Shown here piece after piece: positions 21,498 to 29,136 of a stretch of 34,572 nucleotides of DNA. Origin of the DNA: a virus. How positions within the stretch are numbered: the first letter of the stretch is position 1; each line of letters opens with the position of its first letter. The notes beneath the pieces were generated by a model that searched no databases, had not been told where the DNA came from, and saw only the letters and a list, made by a program, of their open reading frames with translations. Position numbers and translations under genes: made by a program. Location: IMG/VR virus record IMGVR_UViG_3300037041_001506, positions 1 through 34,572 of that record; one strand, given 5' to 3'.

Positions 21498-21887
21498 ATG
21501 GCATCTAATGACGTAAAACGCGATTTAACGATAATGAATCAGCTACACCAAAAACTTTCACAACTAGATGAAGAAAGCGCAAGGAAGGTATTAAACGATC
21601 TCCTCATGATCTTCACTAAAGATAGCGACAACTCTATAGGGGAAAATCTTAAAGCGCTTGGCTACTGCATTACGAAGCTTGAGAAGCTAGAAAGGCATGA
21701 GGGGGAAGCTATTGTTCAATTCTTAGTGGATAGGTATTTCCTGATTTCCGCCCACAAGCAAACTGTGTATACGCTATCAGACAACCCCTTAACCGGTAAA
21801 GAATTCGACCCATTTAGCGAGCTAACCCAGACAGAAGAACCCGCGATAGAAGGGAAAGATCTGGAAGCCATGGAAGCGGTATTCTAA
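21498..21887 (+). CDS. Hypothetical helical protein, 129 residues
   Basis: This is the first gene of a two-gene plus-strand unit. The product is mostly charged helix: NQLHQKLSQLDEESARKVLN, DLLMIFTKDSDN, LGYCITKLEKLERHEGEAIV and FLVDRYFLISAHK. It ends in an acidic tail (ELTQTEEPAIEGKDLEAMEA). AGGGAG lies about 8 bases before the ATG. There is no DNA-binding motif, cysteine cluster or membrane segment. The stop overlaps the next ATG (TAATG), so both products are made together and may form a complex. The family is not recognised; the acidic tail would allow DNA mimicry or partner binding. Confidence 0.65.
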   Translation: MASNDVKRDLTIMNQLHQKLSQLDEESARKVLNDLLMIFTKDSDNSIGENLKALGYCITKLEKLERHEGEAIVQFLVDRYFLISAHKQTVYTLSDNPLTGKEFDPFSELTQTEEPAIEGKDLEAMEAVF

Positions 21888-22138
21888 TGGATACACCACT
21901 TAAAGATCGACTAAATAACGTCCTATGCGACAAGCTTTTTGATTTCGATCCAAGCTATTTTGTTGGGCATGCTGCGGTATCTGTCGCAGTATCGCCGTAT
22001 GGGATCAATAGCACTATCCGGCTTGCGGGGCTTAAGAAATATCTGAAGGACGTTTACGGCGTTGAAGTAAAGCGCAAAACCGTAAACGGGCATAAATCCA
22101 CTTACTACATCGGGATACGGTTAAAGGTAGCGATTTAA
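21887..22138 (+). CDS. Small putative winged-helix protein, 83 residues
   Basis: The product contains STIRLAGLKKYLKDVYGVEV followed by KRKTVNGHKSTYYIGIRLK. This helix, turn and beta-hairpin ending in a Tyr-x-Gly-Ile/Val-x-Leu strand recalls the winged-helix domain at the C-terminus of some phage primases and primase-like proteins, here free-standing. The start overlaps the preceding stop by one base. It may be a DNA-binding partner of the 129-residue protein. The resemblance is weak, and I do not assign a function. Confidence 0.6.
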   Translation: MDTPLKDRLNNVLCDKLFDFDPSYFVGHAAVSVAVSPYGINSTIRLAGLKKYLKDVYGVEVKRKTVNGHKSTYYIGIRLKVAI

Positions 22139-22198
22139 TCACTCGTCAAAATTGTCGAGAATATCGAGCGCCTTTCGTTCCAAATCTTCTATTTGCAT
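22139..22198 (-). CDS. Possible 19-residue ORF
   Basis: The frame encodes MQIEDLERKALDILDNFDE, an acidic amphipathic helix, right after the large ejection-type gene and tail-to-tail with the plus-strand pair. No ribosome site is visible and it may be chance. It is recorded because it otherwise fills the gap. Confidence 0.2.
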   Translation of the reverse strand: MQIEDLERKALDILDNFDE

Positions 22199-22206
22199 AT
22201 CAAATT

Positions 22207-24927
22207 TTAACGATTTTGCGGCGTCTTTGGTTTCTGCTTGCGCTGTTTTCTTTCTGGGACGTTTTGTTTCTTAACCTTCTCCATGTATCGCGCCCTATGC
22301 TCGGGATCGCTCATAGCCAGATACATTTCATCATTATTAACCGCCTGTATCGGCGCTTTAAACTTCTTTTGCAGCATGGCAAAAAGCTTCTCTTGCTGTT
22401 CTGTTAGTTCCTTCCCCTGTTCTTTCATTTTCGATAAGCTGGCAAAGATTTTCTGTAACCCTTCCCCCTCGCTTGCTAACTTTTTAGCTTCGGCCAATAG
22501 TTTTTTTGAAGCTTTACCAACCCCAGTAGGGCCGGGCATGGATGGATAAGGCATGTCACTTGGGGATCCATCTTCATTTCCAATGCGATCGGTTAATGTG
22601 AGTTCATCCACCATATCCCCGAATTGGTCACCAATGGATTTTTGCTTGGGTTGTGGGATCGGAACCCAATCGCTACGATCATCTTTCTCTTTCTCGCTTC
22701 CGCCCATTAGCGCCATTGGGGGGATCACGCCAAGCCCTGGCCCCATTCCACCACTGCCGCCGCCCTTGGGATTGGATGATTTCATAAACGAATCGTATAT
22801 GTCCTTCATCGCCGTAGGTGTCATGAATTTACCGTCGTCAGCTTCTTTTTTGTATCTTACCCAAGTTTTTATGAGCGCGGTTTTTTCGATGTCACTCATT
22901 TCTTTGTAGGCTTTACCGGCAAGCCCCGGCGCGTTGCTTTTAACAAATTCATCGGCCCCGTTTACAAAGCTTGCGGGGTTTCTGATCGCATCCTGGACAA
23001 TCGTATTCTTATTGATACTGCTACTTGCTCGCTCTACAGCTGGGGATGTCGGCCCCTGCTTATAGCGTAGGGATCCAAGCGCCCTAGATCTATCAGCAAG
23101 GTTGTAAAGCGTTTGGAACCTATTCACAAGCGCCATTGCTGCGTCCCTGGCTTCCTGGGCATACTGTGGATCATTCGCCCATTCTTCCAAATCCTTCAGG
23201 TTTTGGCGAAAACGGCCCCCCTCATCTGTGTTATTTAGTAGCCGGTTGATCTTAAACTCATCCACACCACCCTTTAACTCTGTTCGCTTGAACACAGAGT
23301 CGCGGATTTCCTTCCCAAGTTTGTAAACTGCGTCGGCCTGGGTTTTTGCCGGGGAAGCTTTTAGGATTTTATCAACGTCACCCCTTAAACGGGCCAGGAT
23401 TTGTTCACCTTCATCAAGCGGGCGTTTCCCCGTTTTAACGGCGTCCCAATCGATACCGGCGTCAAGGGTTTCTCTCATTTTTTGTAGGCGATTAAACTGT
23501 TCGGTGTTTGGAACATCGAAATATGGCGCATCTTTCGTTAATCCGTAGTGGGATGGGGCTTTACCCATTGCCAGCAAATCCGTTGCATCGGCTAACCGAG
23601 TATGGACAGTCTGGGGGATTGTTTTCATAGAAGTAGAATCTTCTAGCGCCGTTTTGGTCTTTTCGAGAAGGTCCATAATATTGCCATCAAATTTTCCACC
23701 GGCTTCTGTCGATAACTCGCTTACCCTGTCTTTGATCGCGCCCTTCATTTTTACATTAACATCGGCTACCTGGGGGGTTAAATCCTTGGCGATACCCCGC
23801 TTATCCACAGTAAATTGCCGCGCTTCACTTCTTGCTTCCGGCCCCATGGCGAGTATCTTTTGGTATTCCCCTGAATCGATCTGTCCAGGGTGATAACCAG
23901 CTGATTTTGCGATCCATGCTTTTACTTCGTTGTCGCCCTCATCCATAAGGGATCTGATTATAAATTCATCCGGTTCCATGTCGTCGAGCGCTTTTCTTAC
24001 TTCGATTGGATCGTTGCCGGTTATCTGCGGCGCTTCTTTTGGTGATTGGCCTGGGGGAAGTAGCTTCTGTTCTTCCGGAATGATATGAATGATTTCATCC
24101 CCATCTTTGGGAGAAGATAGCTTCTGAACAATCCTCGCTTTCTCCCTTTCGATCATTGCGTTAAATTCCTGCCTTGCTGCCGCGCTTTCTGTGGTTTCTG
24201 TAACCCCCGCCTTTAATCTTAATGCAGCTGGCCCCACAATCGGTATTTCTTTGGTAATCCCCTCGGGCACATCTTTAGACATTCCCCTACGAAATGCTCC
24301 CCACTCATCTTTAAGCCCTTGCCTACCGGCTTTGGTAAAAGATCTTCCTATTGCATTACCAGCGCCGCCCAGAACACCACCCGCGACACCCCCGGTAGCT
24401 GCCCCAAAAGCGCCCGCGCCTGCCATCCCTGCCGCATCTTCTCGCTTGGTTCCACCAACCCCAGCAATGCCGCCTGTAATCGCCCCAGTTACAGCGCCGC
24501 GAGCGACACCCTGGGCTATTGTCGCGCCTTTGATACCAGCGCCGAACGGTATTATTCCACCACCGACAAACTCACCACCCCTAAAGGACCAAGGATTCGC
24601 TTTGTATGCCGCGTCGTCTTTTGCCCGCTCGGAGTCGCGCCCTTCCCGATAAGCCTGACTGATATCTTCATATGGGCTTTCATATGGCAGAACTTTAGAT
24701 CCGGCATGTAAAGCGCCGCTTAATCCCCCAGCGATTTCATCCGAGAAGCCAAGCGTTGCACCTTGAATGAACCCACGGCCCGCTGAATCTAGTTTCGTAG
24801 GTTCATCCAAAAACTGGGCATCATCGCCTTTACTAAGGGTTGATAGTTTTAACGGCTCGTTTTTGGCGGGAACCTTATCTTTGAAAACAACACTGTCTCG
24901 ATCTGTCAAATCACTTAGTTTAGGCAT
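22207..24927 (-). CDS. Large ejection-type internal virion protein
   Basis: This 906-residue protein is the last and largest gene of the ejection block. Residues about 50-200 contain a Gly/Ala-rich membrane-active region (GFIQGATLGFSDEIAGGLSG, GRGGEFVGGG-type stretches, GAVTGAITGGIAGVGG, FGAATGGVAGGVLGG), with glycine-zipper character suited to inserting into the host envelope. Residues about 230-680 are charged helix. The C-terminal 200 residues are Lys/Gln/Glu-rich (KKLASEGEGLQKIFASLSKM) with a basic tail. I found no lytic transglycosylase motif. Proteins of this kind leave the capsid with the DNA and form a channel across the cell wall. The role is inferred from position, size and composition. 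Confidence 0.7.
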   Translation of the reverse strand: MPKLSDLTDRDSVVFKDKVPAKNEPLKLSTLSKGDDAQFLDEPTKLDSAGRGFIQGATLGFSDEIAGGLSGALHAGSKVLPYESPYEDISQAYREGRDSERAKDDAAYKANPWSFRGGEFVGGGIIPFGAGIKGATIAQGVARGAVTGAITGGIAGVGGTKREDAAGMAGAGAFGAATGGVAGGVLGGAGNAIGRSFTKAGRQGLKDEWGAFRRGMSKDVPEGITKEIPIVGPAALRLKAGVTETTESAAARQEFNAMIEREKARIVQKLSSPKDGDEIIHIIPEEQKLLPPGQSPKEAPQITGNDPIEVRKALDDMEPDEFIIRSLMDEGDNEVKAWIAKSAGYHPGQIDSGEYQKILAMGPEARSEARQFTVDKRGIAKDLTPQVADVNVKMKGAIKDRVSELSTEAGGKFDGNIMDLLEKTKTALEDSTSMKTIPQTVHTRLADATDLLAMGKAPSHYGLTKDAPYFDVPNTEQFNRLQKMRETLDAGIDWDAVKTGKRPLDEGEQILARLRGDVDKILKASPAKTQADAVYKLGKEIRDSVFKRTELKGGVDEFKINRLLNNTDEGGRFRQNLKDLEEWANDPQYAQEARDAAMALVNRFQTLYNLADRSRALGSLRYKQGPTSPAVERASSSINKNTIVQDAIRNPASFVNGADEFVKSNAPGLAGKAYKEMSDIEKTALIKTWVRYKKEADDGKFMTPTAMKDIYDSFMKSSNPKGGGSGGMGPGLGVIPPMALMGGSEKEKDDRSDWVPIPQPKQKSIGDQFGDMVDELTLTDRIGNEDGSPSDMPYPSMPGPTGVGKASKKLLAEAKKLASEGEGLQKIFASLSKMKEQGKELTEQQEKLFAMLQKKFKAPIQAVNNDEMYLAMSDPEHRARYMEKVKKQNVPERKQRKQKPKTPQNR

Positions 24928-24939
24928 AGCTTCACTCTC

Positions 24940-26142
24940 TTATTTAAGTGGAATTAATGTATCCCCGTCCTCGCCTACTTCATAGTCAATGCCGTTGACG
25001 TTTACTTGTCGCCCTGTGTGTCCGCTTTGTTTATTTTTGTTACTGCCGCCCCCGGGCGACGGGCCAAAAGCCCTACCGGCATCTAGACCATACCCAGCTG
25101 CCGTATTAGAAAATTGTTGATGGATTTCTGCTTGTCGCCCCATTTGAGCTTCATAGATATTCCCGGCTTGGTTGATAAAATCCTGCCTTTGCGCGGGGGC
25201 GAGTCGTTCGCCGTTTAATGCTCGATTGTACATATTTAGGGCTTGCGTTGGGACACCCGCCGCATTTTGCGCCGTTGCAAATTCCCCTTCTCTAACCGTC
25301 GAACCTGGATCGAGCATTTTCATGTATCCAAAGATAAGCGATAGATCCCCCGCCGCCGATGGGGTAGCTGCCGCCCTTTTGATTTTCTCATATGCTGAAG
25401 AAACGACATTTGTTTCTTTTGTTACAGGATGGTCCTTGTAGTTTTTGGCTAGATCCATTTCATCTTTAATGGTGACCTGCGGGCCTTTTTCCTTCTGGGT
25501 AAGCGCCATTCTTTTGATCTTGTTTTCTTCATCGTCTGCATATCTTTTATACAGTCCTGGGGCCATTTTATCGAGTTGCGCCGCGCTCATATTGTCGATA
25601 TTGGGGATATCTTTTGCGGTAGGGACAATGGATTTTAGGTACTCCCTTGCGTTTGACGAGTCGGTAGATCTGGGATCCGCCATCCTTCCGGCCAAATCAC
25701 TTTTTTGTTGGTAATCTTGCATACCAATGTCATTTTTAAACCGGTTATCAACGCCTTCTCTTTCCATCAAAGCAGAGTTAACCGCGTCCTTTGCCATGCT
25801 ATCGGATCGACTTGAATCATACTTGGGCCGATCGGCTTCAATGATCGAAGGTTTGTTACCCAGCGCTGACATCTTGTTTATTAAAACAACGTCGCGCTTT
25901 TGAGAGTTATTAAAATCATTCAAAATGTTGCCGGCTACGTTTACATAGCCAACCATCTCCTGCCGCTTTTTGGCTTCATCAACGTCCGCTTGTTTTTGTT
26001 CCATCTGTCTGCGGTAACTTTCAAGTAAGCCCGGAACCTTTGTCGGCATCGGGGTCACTTGTTGTTGCTGCATTTCAAGCGGTTGATCCCCGAGAAGGTA
26101 GCCTTGTTCTTCATCTTCATTTGTCCAGTTATCAAACCGCAT
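24940..26142 (-). CDS. Ejection-type virion protein with conserved internal motif
   Basis: The ATG at 26142 is chosen. A G-rich site (GGGGGG) lies just before it and the previous gene stops at 26144, while the longer frame to 26202 lies within that gene. The product is 400 residues: a Gln-rich lead, a helical middle, then SSAYEKIKRAAATPSAAGDL followed by LIFGYMKMLDPGSTVREGEF and ATAQNAAGVP at about 245-295. That block, with ALNGERLAPAQRQDF after it, recurs in internal virion proteins of many podoviruses and siphoviruses and is the best clue to function. The C-terminus has a Gly/Ser/Asn linker and a short beta unit (RQVNVNGIDYEVGEDGDTLI). Confidence 0.75.
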   Translation of the reverse strand: MRFDNWTNEDEEQGYLLGDQPLEMQQQQVTPMPTKVPGLLESYRRQMEQKQADVDEAKKRQEMVGYVNVAGNILNDFNNSQKRDVVLINKMSALGNKPSIIEADRPKYDSSRSDSMAKDAVNSALMEREGVDNRFKNDIGMQDYQQKSDLAGRMADPRSTDSSNAREYLKSIVPTAKDIPNIDNMSAAQLDKMAPGLYKRYADDEENKIKRMALTQKEKGPQVTIKDEMDLAKNYKDHPVTKETNVVSSAYEKIKRAAATPSAAGDLSLIFGYMKMLDPGSTVREGEFATAQNAAGVPTQALNMYNRALNGERLAPAQRQDFINQAGNIYEAQMGRQAEIHQQFSNTAAGYGLDAGRAFGPSPGGGSNKNKQSGHTGRQVNVNGIDYEVGEDGDTLIPLK

Positions 26143-26143
26143 A

Positions 26144-27493
26144 TCAACCCCCCATTTTCTTGTTGAGATGCGAAACTGCCTCGAATAGGGCCGCAATCGC
26201 ATCCGGCATACTCACGTTTTTCATCCCTGATTCATCTTCTACGACAATCCCGCGTCCGATACTCGATTTCTCAAGATCCTGGGCGATCACCCCGTGTTTA
26301 CCTTTTTCACCGCCCTTGTAGTCAAAGCTTTTTGGCGAAAGTGACTGAAGAAAGGCTTCGATTTCTAGGGGATGTTCTTCCGCAATGTTTTCTTTGCAAG
26401 CTTTGTCACTTGGATAGCGATTGTTTCGATATGCAGTTGATCCAATCATATTCCCAGCGCCGGATCCAGCTGTATAGCCGGCTTGCGCTCCCTGTGGACC
26501 CCCTTTCATGCCGCCAAATACCGCGCCCGCCGTTCCCATTATCGCGCCCGTATTTCCTGCCTGTCTTTGTTCGGCTTCTTGGTCAGCTTTCATCATGCGA
26601 TTTTGTTTATCCGCAGAGTAATCATAGTTTTGCTGTGCCTGGCCCTGCTTTGCAGATAAGACATTCCCTCGAAAATTTGTCCCAGCTGCAACGTTCCTGT
26701 CCGCCGTTGAATTGCCTCGGTTCCAGTTTGCTTCTGCCGTGCTATTTGCCAGTTGGTTATTAAATCTCGCAAACGCATCCGCTGCTTGAGCCTTTTGCGC
26801 TTCTTGGTTAAAATCCCGGCCCTGCAGCTGACTAGATAAATCGCCCAATTTTGCCGTTGCCGATTGCTTGCGATCTTGCATCATGCCTTCACGTTCTAAT
26901 GCTCGTAGGGCTGCAATTTCTTGAGAGTCTTGAGCGCTTTGCATTTGTGCCACAAGATCCATCCCAGACCCGCCCATCCCTCGCGACTGCATATTTTGTT
27001 GAATCGCCCCGAGTCGCCCCCGGTTTGCGCGATTCACTTCCATTTCGGTTTTTGCCATGTCGGCACGATCGCTCGCAGTAAAACCGTTTTTTGACTGATC
27101 TTCCAAATCTTTCAGCGCGGCAAGTTCGGCTTCTTGGTATCTCGAATTGGTTTTAATACCGTCCATCCTAGAATTGCCAAGCCCAGAAGTAACCAGGTTA
27201 TCCCCAGCGCTGTAAATACCAGGTCCGCCCGCAACGAATTCATCTGTAGCCGCCCCCTGTTCCGCCATGGCTTGCGCTCGCGCCGCTTCTTCAGCGGAAT
27301 AACCGGACCCATCTTGAGCGCCGAATATCTTATCGCTTATACTCCCTGGGACAATCCCCGCTGGATCGAATACTGTTCTTGCTGCCCCTCTTTGCTCTTT
27401 GGGTATTTTATACCTGTCGTCGGGGACCATCATGCTGATACCCGTAGGATCCAATAGCTTGCCAGGTTTTTTCCGTAAATTAGGTGTTTTCAT
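26144..27493 (-). CDS. Ejection-block virion protein with C-terminal S74 chaperone domain
   Basis: This 449-residue protein lies between two ejection-type genes. Residues 1-60 are basic and Pro-rich. Residues about 60-290 are Ala/Gln/Met-rich helix (LGDLSSQLQGRDFNQEAQKA). Residues 310-355 are Gly-rich (GTAGAVFGGMKGGPQGAQAG). The last 88 residues form a peptidase S74-type intramolecular chaperone: SDKACKENI with Ser362 and Lys367 at the spacing of the self-cleaving pair, then FLQSLSPKSFDYKGG, GKHGVIAQDLEKS and an end helix. In spikes this domain trimerises the protein and then cuts itself off. Its presence on an internal-type protein is odd and is discussed as a finding. The stop overlaps the region of the next start. 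Confidence 0.8.
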   Translation of the reverse strand: MKTPNLRKKPGKLLDPTGISMMVPDDRYKIPKEQRGAARTVFDPAGIVPGSISDKIFGAQDGSGYSAEEAARAQAMAEQGAATDEFVAGGPGIYSAGDNLVTSGLGNSRMDGIKTNSRYQEAELAALKDLEDQSKNGFTASDRADMAKTEMEVNRANRGRLGAIQQNMQSRGMGGSGMDLVAQMQSAQDSQEIAALRALEREGMMQDRKQSATAKLGDLSSQLQGRDFNQEAQKAQAADAFARFNNQLANSTAEANWNRGNSTADRNVAAGTNFRGNVLSAKQGQAQQNYDYSADKQNRMMKADQEAEQRQAGNTGAIMGTAGAVFGGMKGGPQGAQAGYTAGSGAGNMIGSTAYRNNRYPSDKACKENIAEEHPLEIEAFLQSLSPKSFDYKGGEKGKHGVIAQDLEKSSIGRGIVVEDESGMKNVSMPDAIAALFEAVSHLNKKMGG

Positions 27494-27503
27494 CGTGTTC
27501 CCC

Positions 27504-28739
27504 TTATCGAAATTTTGGCTTTTTGAGTTTAGGCACCGATACTTTAAACCTGTTTTGATCCAGCCCAGTTTGTTTTGCCGCTTCTTCCGCTATTGAACTA
27601 TTGCCGAATAATAGGTTCGAAGCTTGATCTATCGTTGTCCCTACGGCATTAAACGGATTCGCCATATCAAGCCCAGAGTTAACCGTTGTTTGAATCGCTT
27701 TTGCCGTATTGATACCTTTTTGCGCTGTGTCCTGCATGTTTTGGGTTGTCTCGTTTTTCACCGTCGGCGCTACCGGGGGTGTCGCGGGTGGCGGGGCCAC
27801 ATACTTCTTTGTCCCTTCGTTAAAGGTTTTAGTATATGTTGATCTCGGCGCTCCCCCAATATCAGACAGCGCGTCCAGATAGGCATTCTGTCCACCGCTC
27901 ATTACATCCCCGATACTTGCCCCTATCACGTTTTCATTGTCGCCCGCAGTCGCGTTTCTGGCCCTGATCGCTTCCCCGAAACTTCCCTCGATTGCGCCTT
28001 TACGGTTTTTAGCCGCACCGCGGATTGTGCCTTTTGCGGCAGCAAGCCTATCTTGCGCCGCTTTTTCTGCCACACCAAGATCCGTTGCCGCCCCAGTGTA
28101 GGCATTGGTGATACCTGTGGACCTGCCTTTTATTTCAGCAAGTTTATCGCGTCCACCCTGATCCCCCGTCATTAGGAAGCGATCCAACCCGGCAAACCCA
28201 GAACCATAATCACCGTTTTGTTTTGAAAACTTATTTTTTAAGGCCTCTTGCTGGTAAGCCTTATCTTCCACCTGGCCAAGATCGGTATTTATCGCCGTAC
28301 CTGTGTCGGTTAGACTCTTGATCCCCGTCGCAATCGAAGGGTCACTACTATACTTCGAAGCGATGAAATTGCTTGCGGCACTGACATCCCCGGTATCCCT
28401 TGCGTTTAGATCGCCCACAATCCCGGTAGCGGCGGTATCGTACCCCGCACCCTTGTTCTGGATCCCCGTTGTCAGATCTTTTTTGGTTTTGTCCGTAGTT
28501 GTCAGAAACGCGTCGGCTTTGTCCGTAGTTTCTTTATTCAGATCTGAAGCCAGCTGACTACCAACGCCTTTGTTGACATCAAGGTATTGCTGCAGGTTAA
28601 CAAACCCACTGGATGGGTTCACGTTTGTAGCAATCGATCCCGGCGTTGTCGTTGTTGTCCCGGTGGATCCTGAAGTATTAATCCCCATCGGATCGTTTGG
28701 ATCTTTTTTTCTATACCGCGTTTCTTCTGTATAAGCCAT
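27504..28739 (-). CDS. Ejection-block virion protein, Ala/Thr/Gly-rich
   Basis: The ATG at 28739 (MAYTEETRYRKKDPNDP) is chosen because AAAGGA precedes it; a further in-frame ATG at 28763 lies inside the upstream gene. The product is 411 residues. Residues 25-50 are a Ser/Thr/Gly run. About 60-310 is repetitive helix with many Thr, Asp, Ala and Lys (KADAFLTTTDKTKKDLTTGI, AAKGTIRGAAKNRKGAIEGS). About 320-340 is a Pro-rich linker (APPPATPPVAP), and the C-terminus is very basic (VSVPKLKKPKFR), suited to DNA or membrane contact. There are no catalytic motifs. It is the first of four long proteins between the neck/nozzle genes and the early region, matching the ejection-protein cluster of podoviruses. 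Confidence 0.7.
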   Translation of the reverse strand: MAYTEETRYRKKDPNDPMGINTSGSTGTTTTTPGSIATNVNPSSGFVNLQQYLDVNKGVGSQLASDLNKETTDKADAFLTTTDKTKKDLTTGIQNKGAGYDTAATGIVGDLNARDTGDVSAASNFIASKYSSDPSIATGIKSLTDTGTAINTDLGQVEDKAYQQEALKNKFSKQNGDYGSGFAGLDRFLMTGDQGGRDKLAEIKGRSTGITNAYTGAATDLGVAEKAAQDRLAAAKGTIRGAAKNRKGAIEGSFGEAIRARNATAGDNENVIGASIGDVMSGGQNAYLDALSDIGGAPRSTYTKTFNEGTKKYVAPPPATPPVAPTVKNETTQNMQDTAQKGINTAKAIQTTVNSGLDMANPFNAVGTTIDQASNLLFGNSSIAEEAAKQTGLDQNRFKVSVPKLKKPKFR

Positions 28740-28749
28740 GGCGTCCTTT

Positions 28750-29136
28750 CTAAACGATCGCAATAATGGTTACATCATGGGGCGTTGCTGCAGGTAACCC
28801 GATAAATGATATTTCGATTTTTCCATCAACATATAACCAAGAAATCGAATACACCTGCGTAACTTTTTCTTTGTTATTTTTGGTGATTTGACCAATAAAA
28901 ACCGCCGTTGGTTTTTCATTCATGTCCCACGGAAGTTTAAGCGCATAGGTATCTACGGCCAGCTTCGATTCGATCACCTTACATTTAAGGTTATCTTTAA
29001 GGGTCACGGAATTGGTTAACGCCTGTGTGATTTGATCCAAAAACGGGTTAATCACCTGGCTAATGCGCTTGATGAGTTCCCGCCCCTCGGGGGGAAAATC
29101 TTCGGGAATAATCTTTTTGCTGGGAACTATCTTCAT
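28750..29136 (-). CDS. Small virion-block protein, 128 residues
   Basis: The start overlaps the stop of the nozzle gene (ATGA), so the two are coupled. The first 45 residues are helical (PPEGRELIKRISQVINPFLD, QITQALTNSVTLKDNLKCKV). The rest is beta-rich (VDTYALKLPWDMNEKPTAVF, VTQVYSISWLYVDGKIEISF, IGLPAATPHDVTIIAIV). Such a helix-then-beta-barrel layout is common in small podovirus proteins encoded beside the tail nozzle. No family is named. A tail-fibre anchor or nozzle-plug role is possible from location. Confidence 0.65.
   Translation of the reverse strand: MKIVPSKKIIPEDFPPEGRELIKRISQVINPFLDQITQALTNSVTLKDNLKCKVIESKLAVDTYALKLPWDMNEKPTAVFIGQITKNNKEKVTQVYSISWLYVDGKIEISFIGLPAATPHDVTIIAIV

Noticed and set aside
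24191-24652. Plus-strand Pro/Ala-rich open frame of 153 codons
   Set aside because: It is the complement of the Gly/Ala-rich region of the ejection-type protein; the composition is fully explained by that gene.
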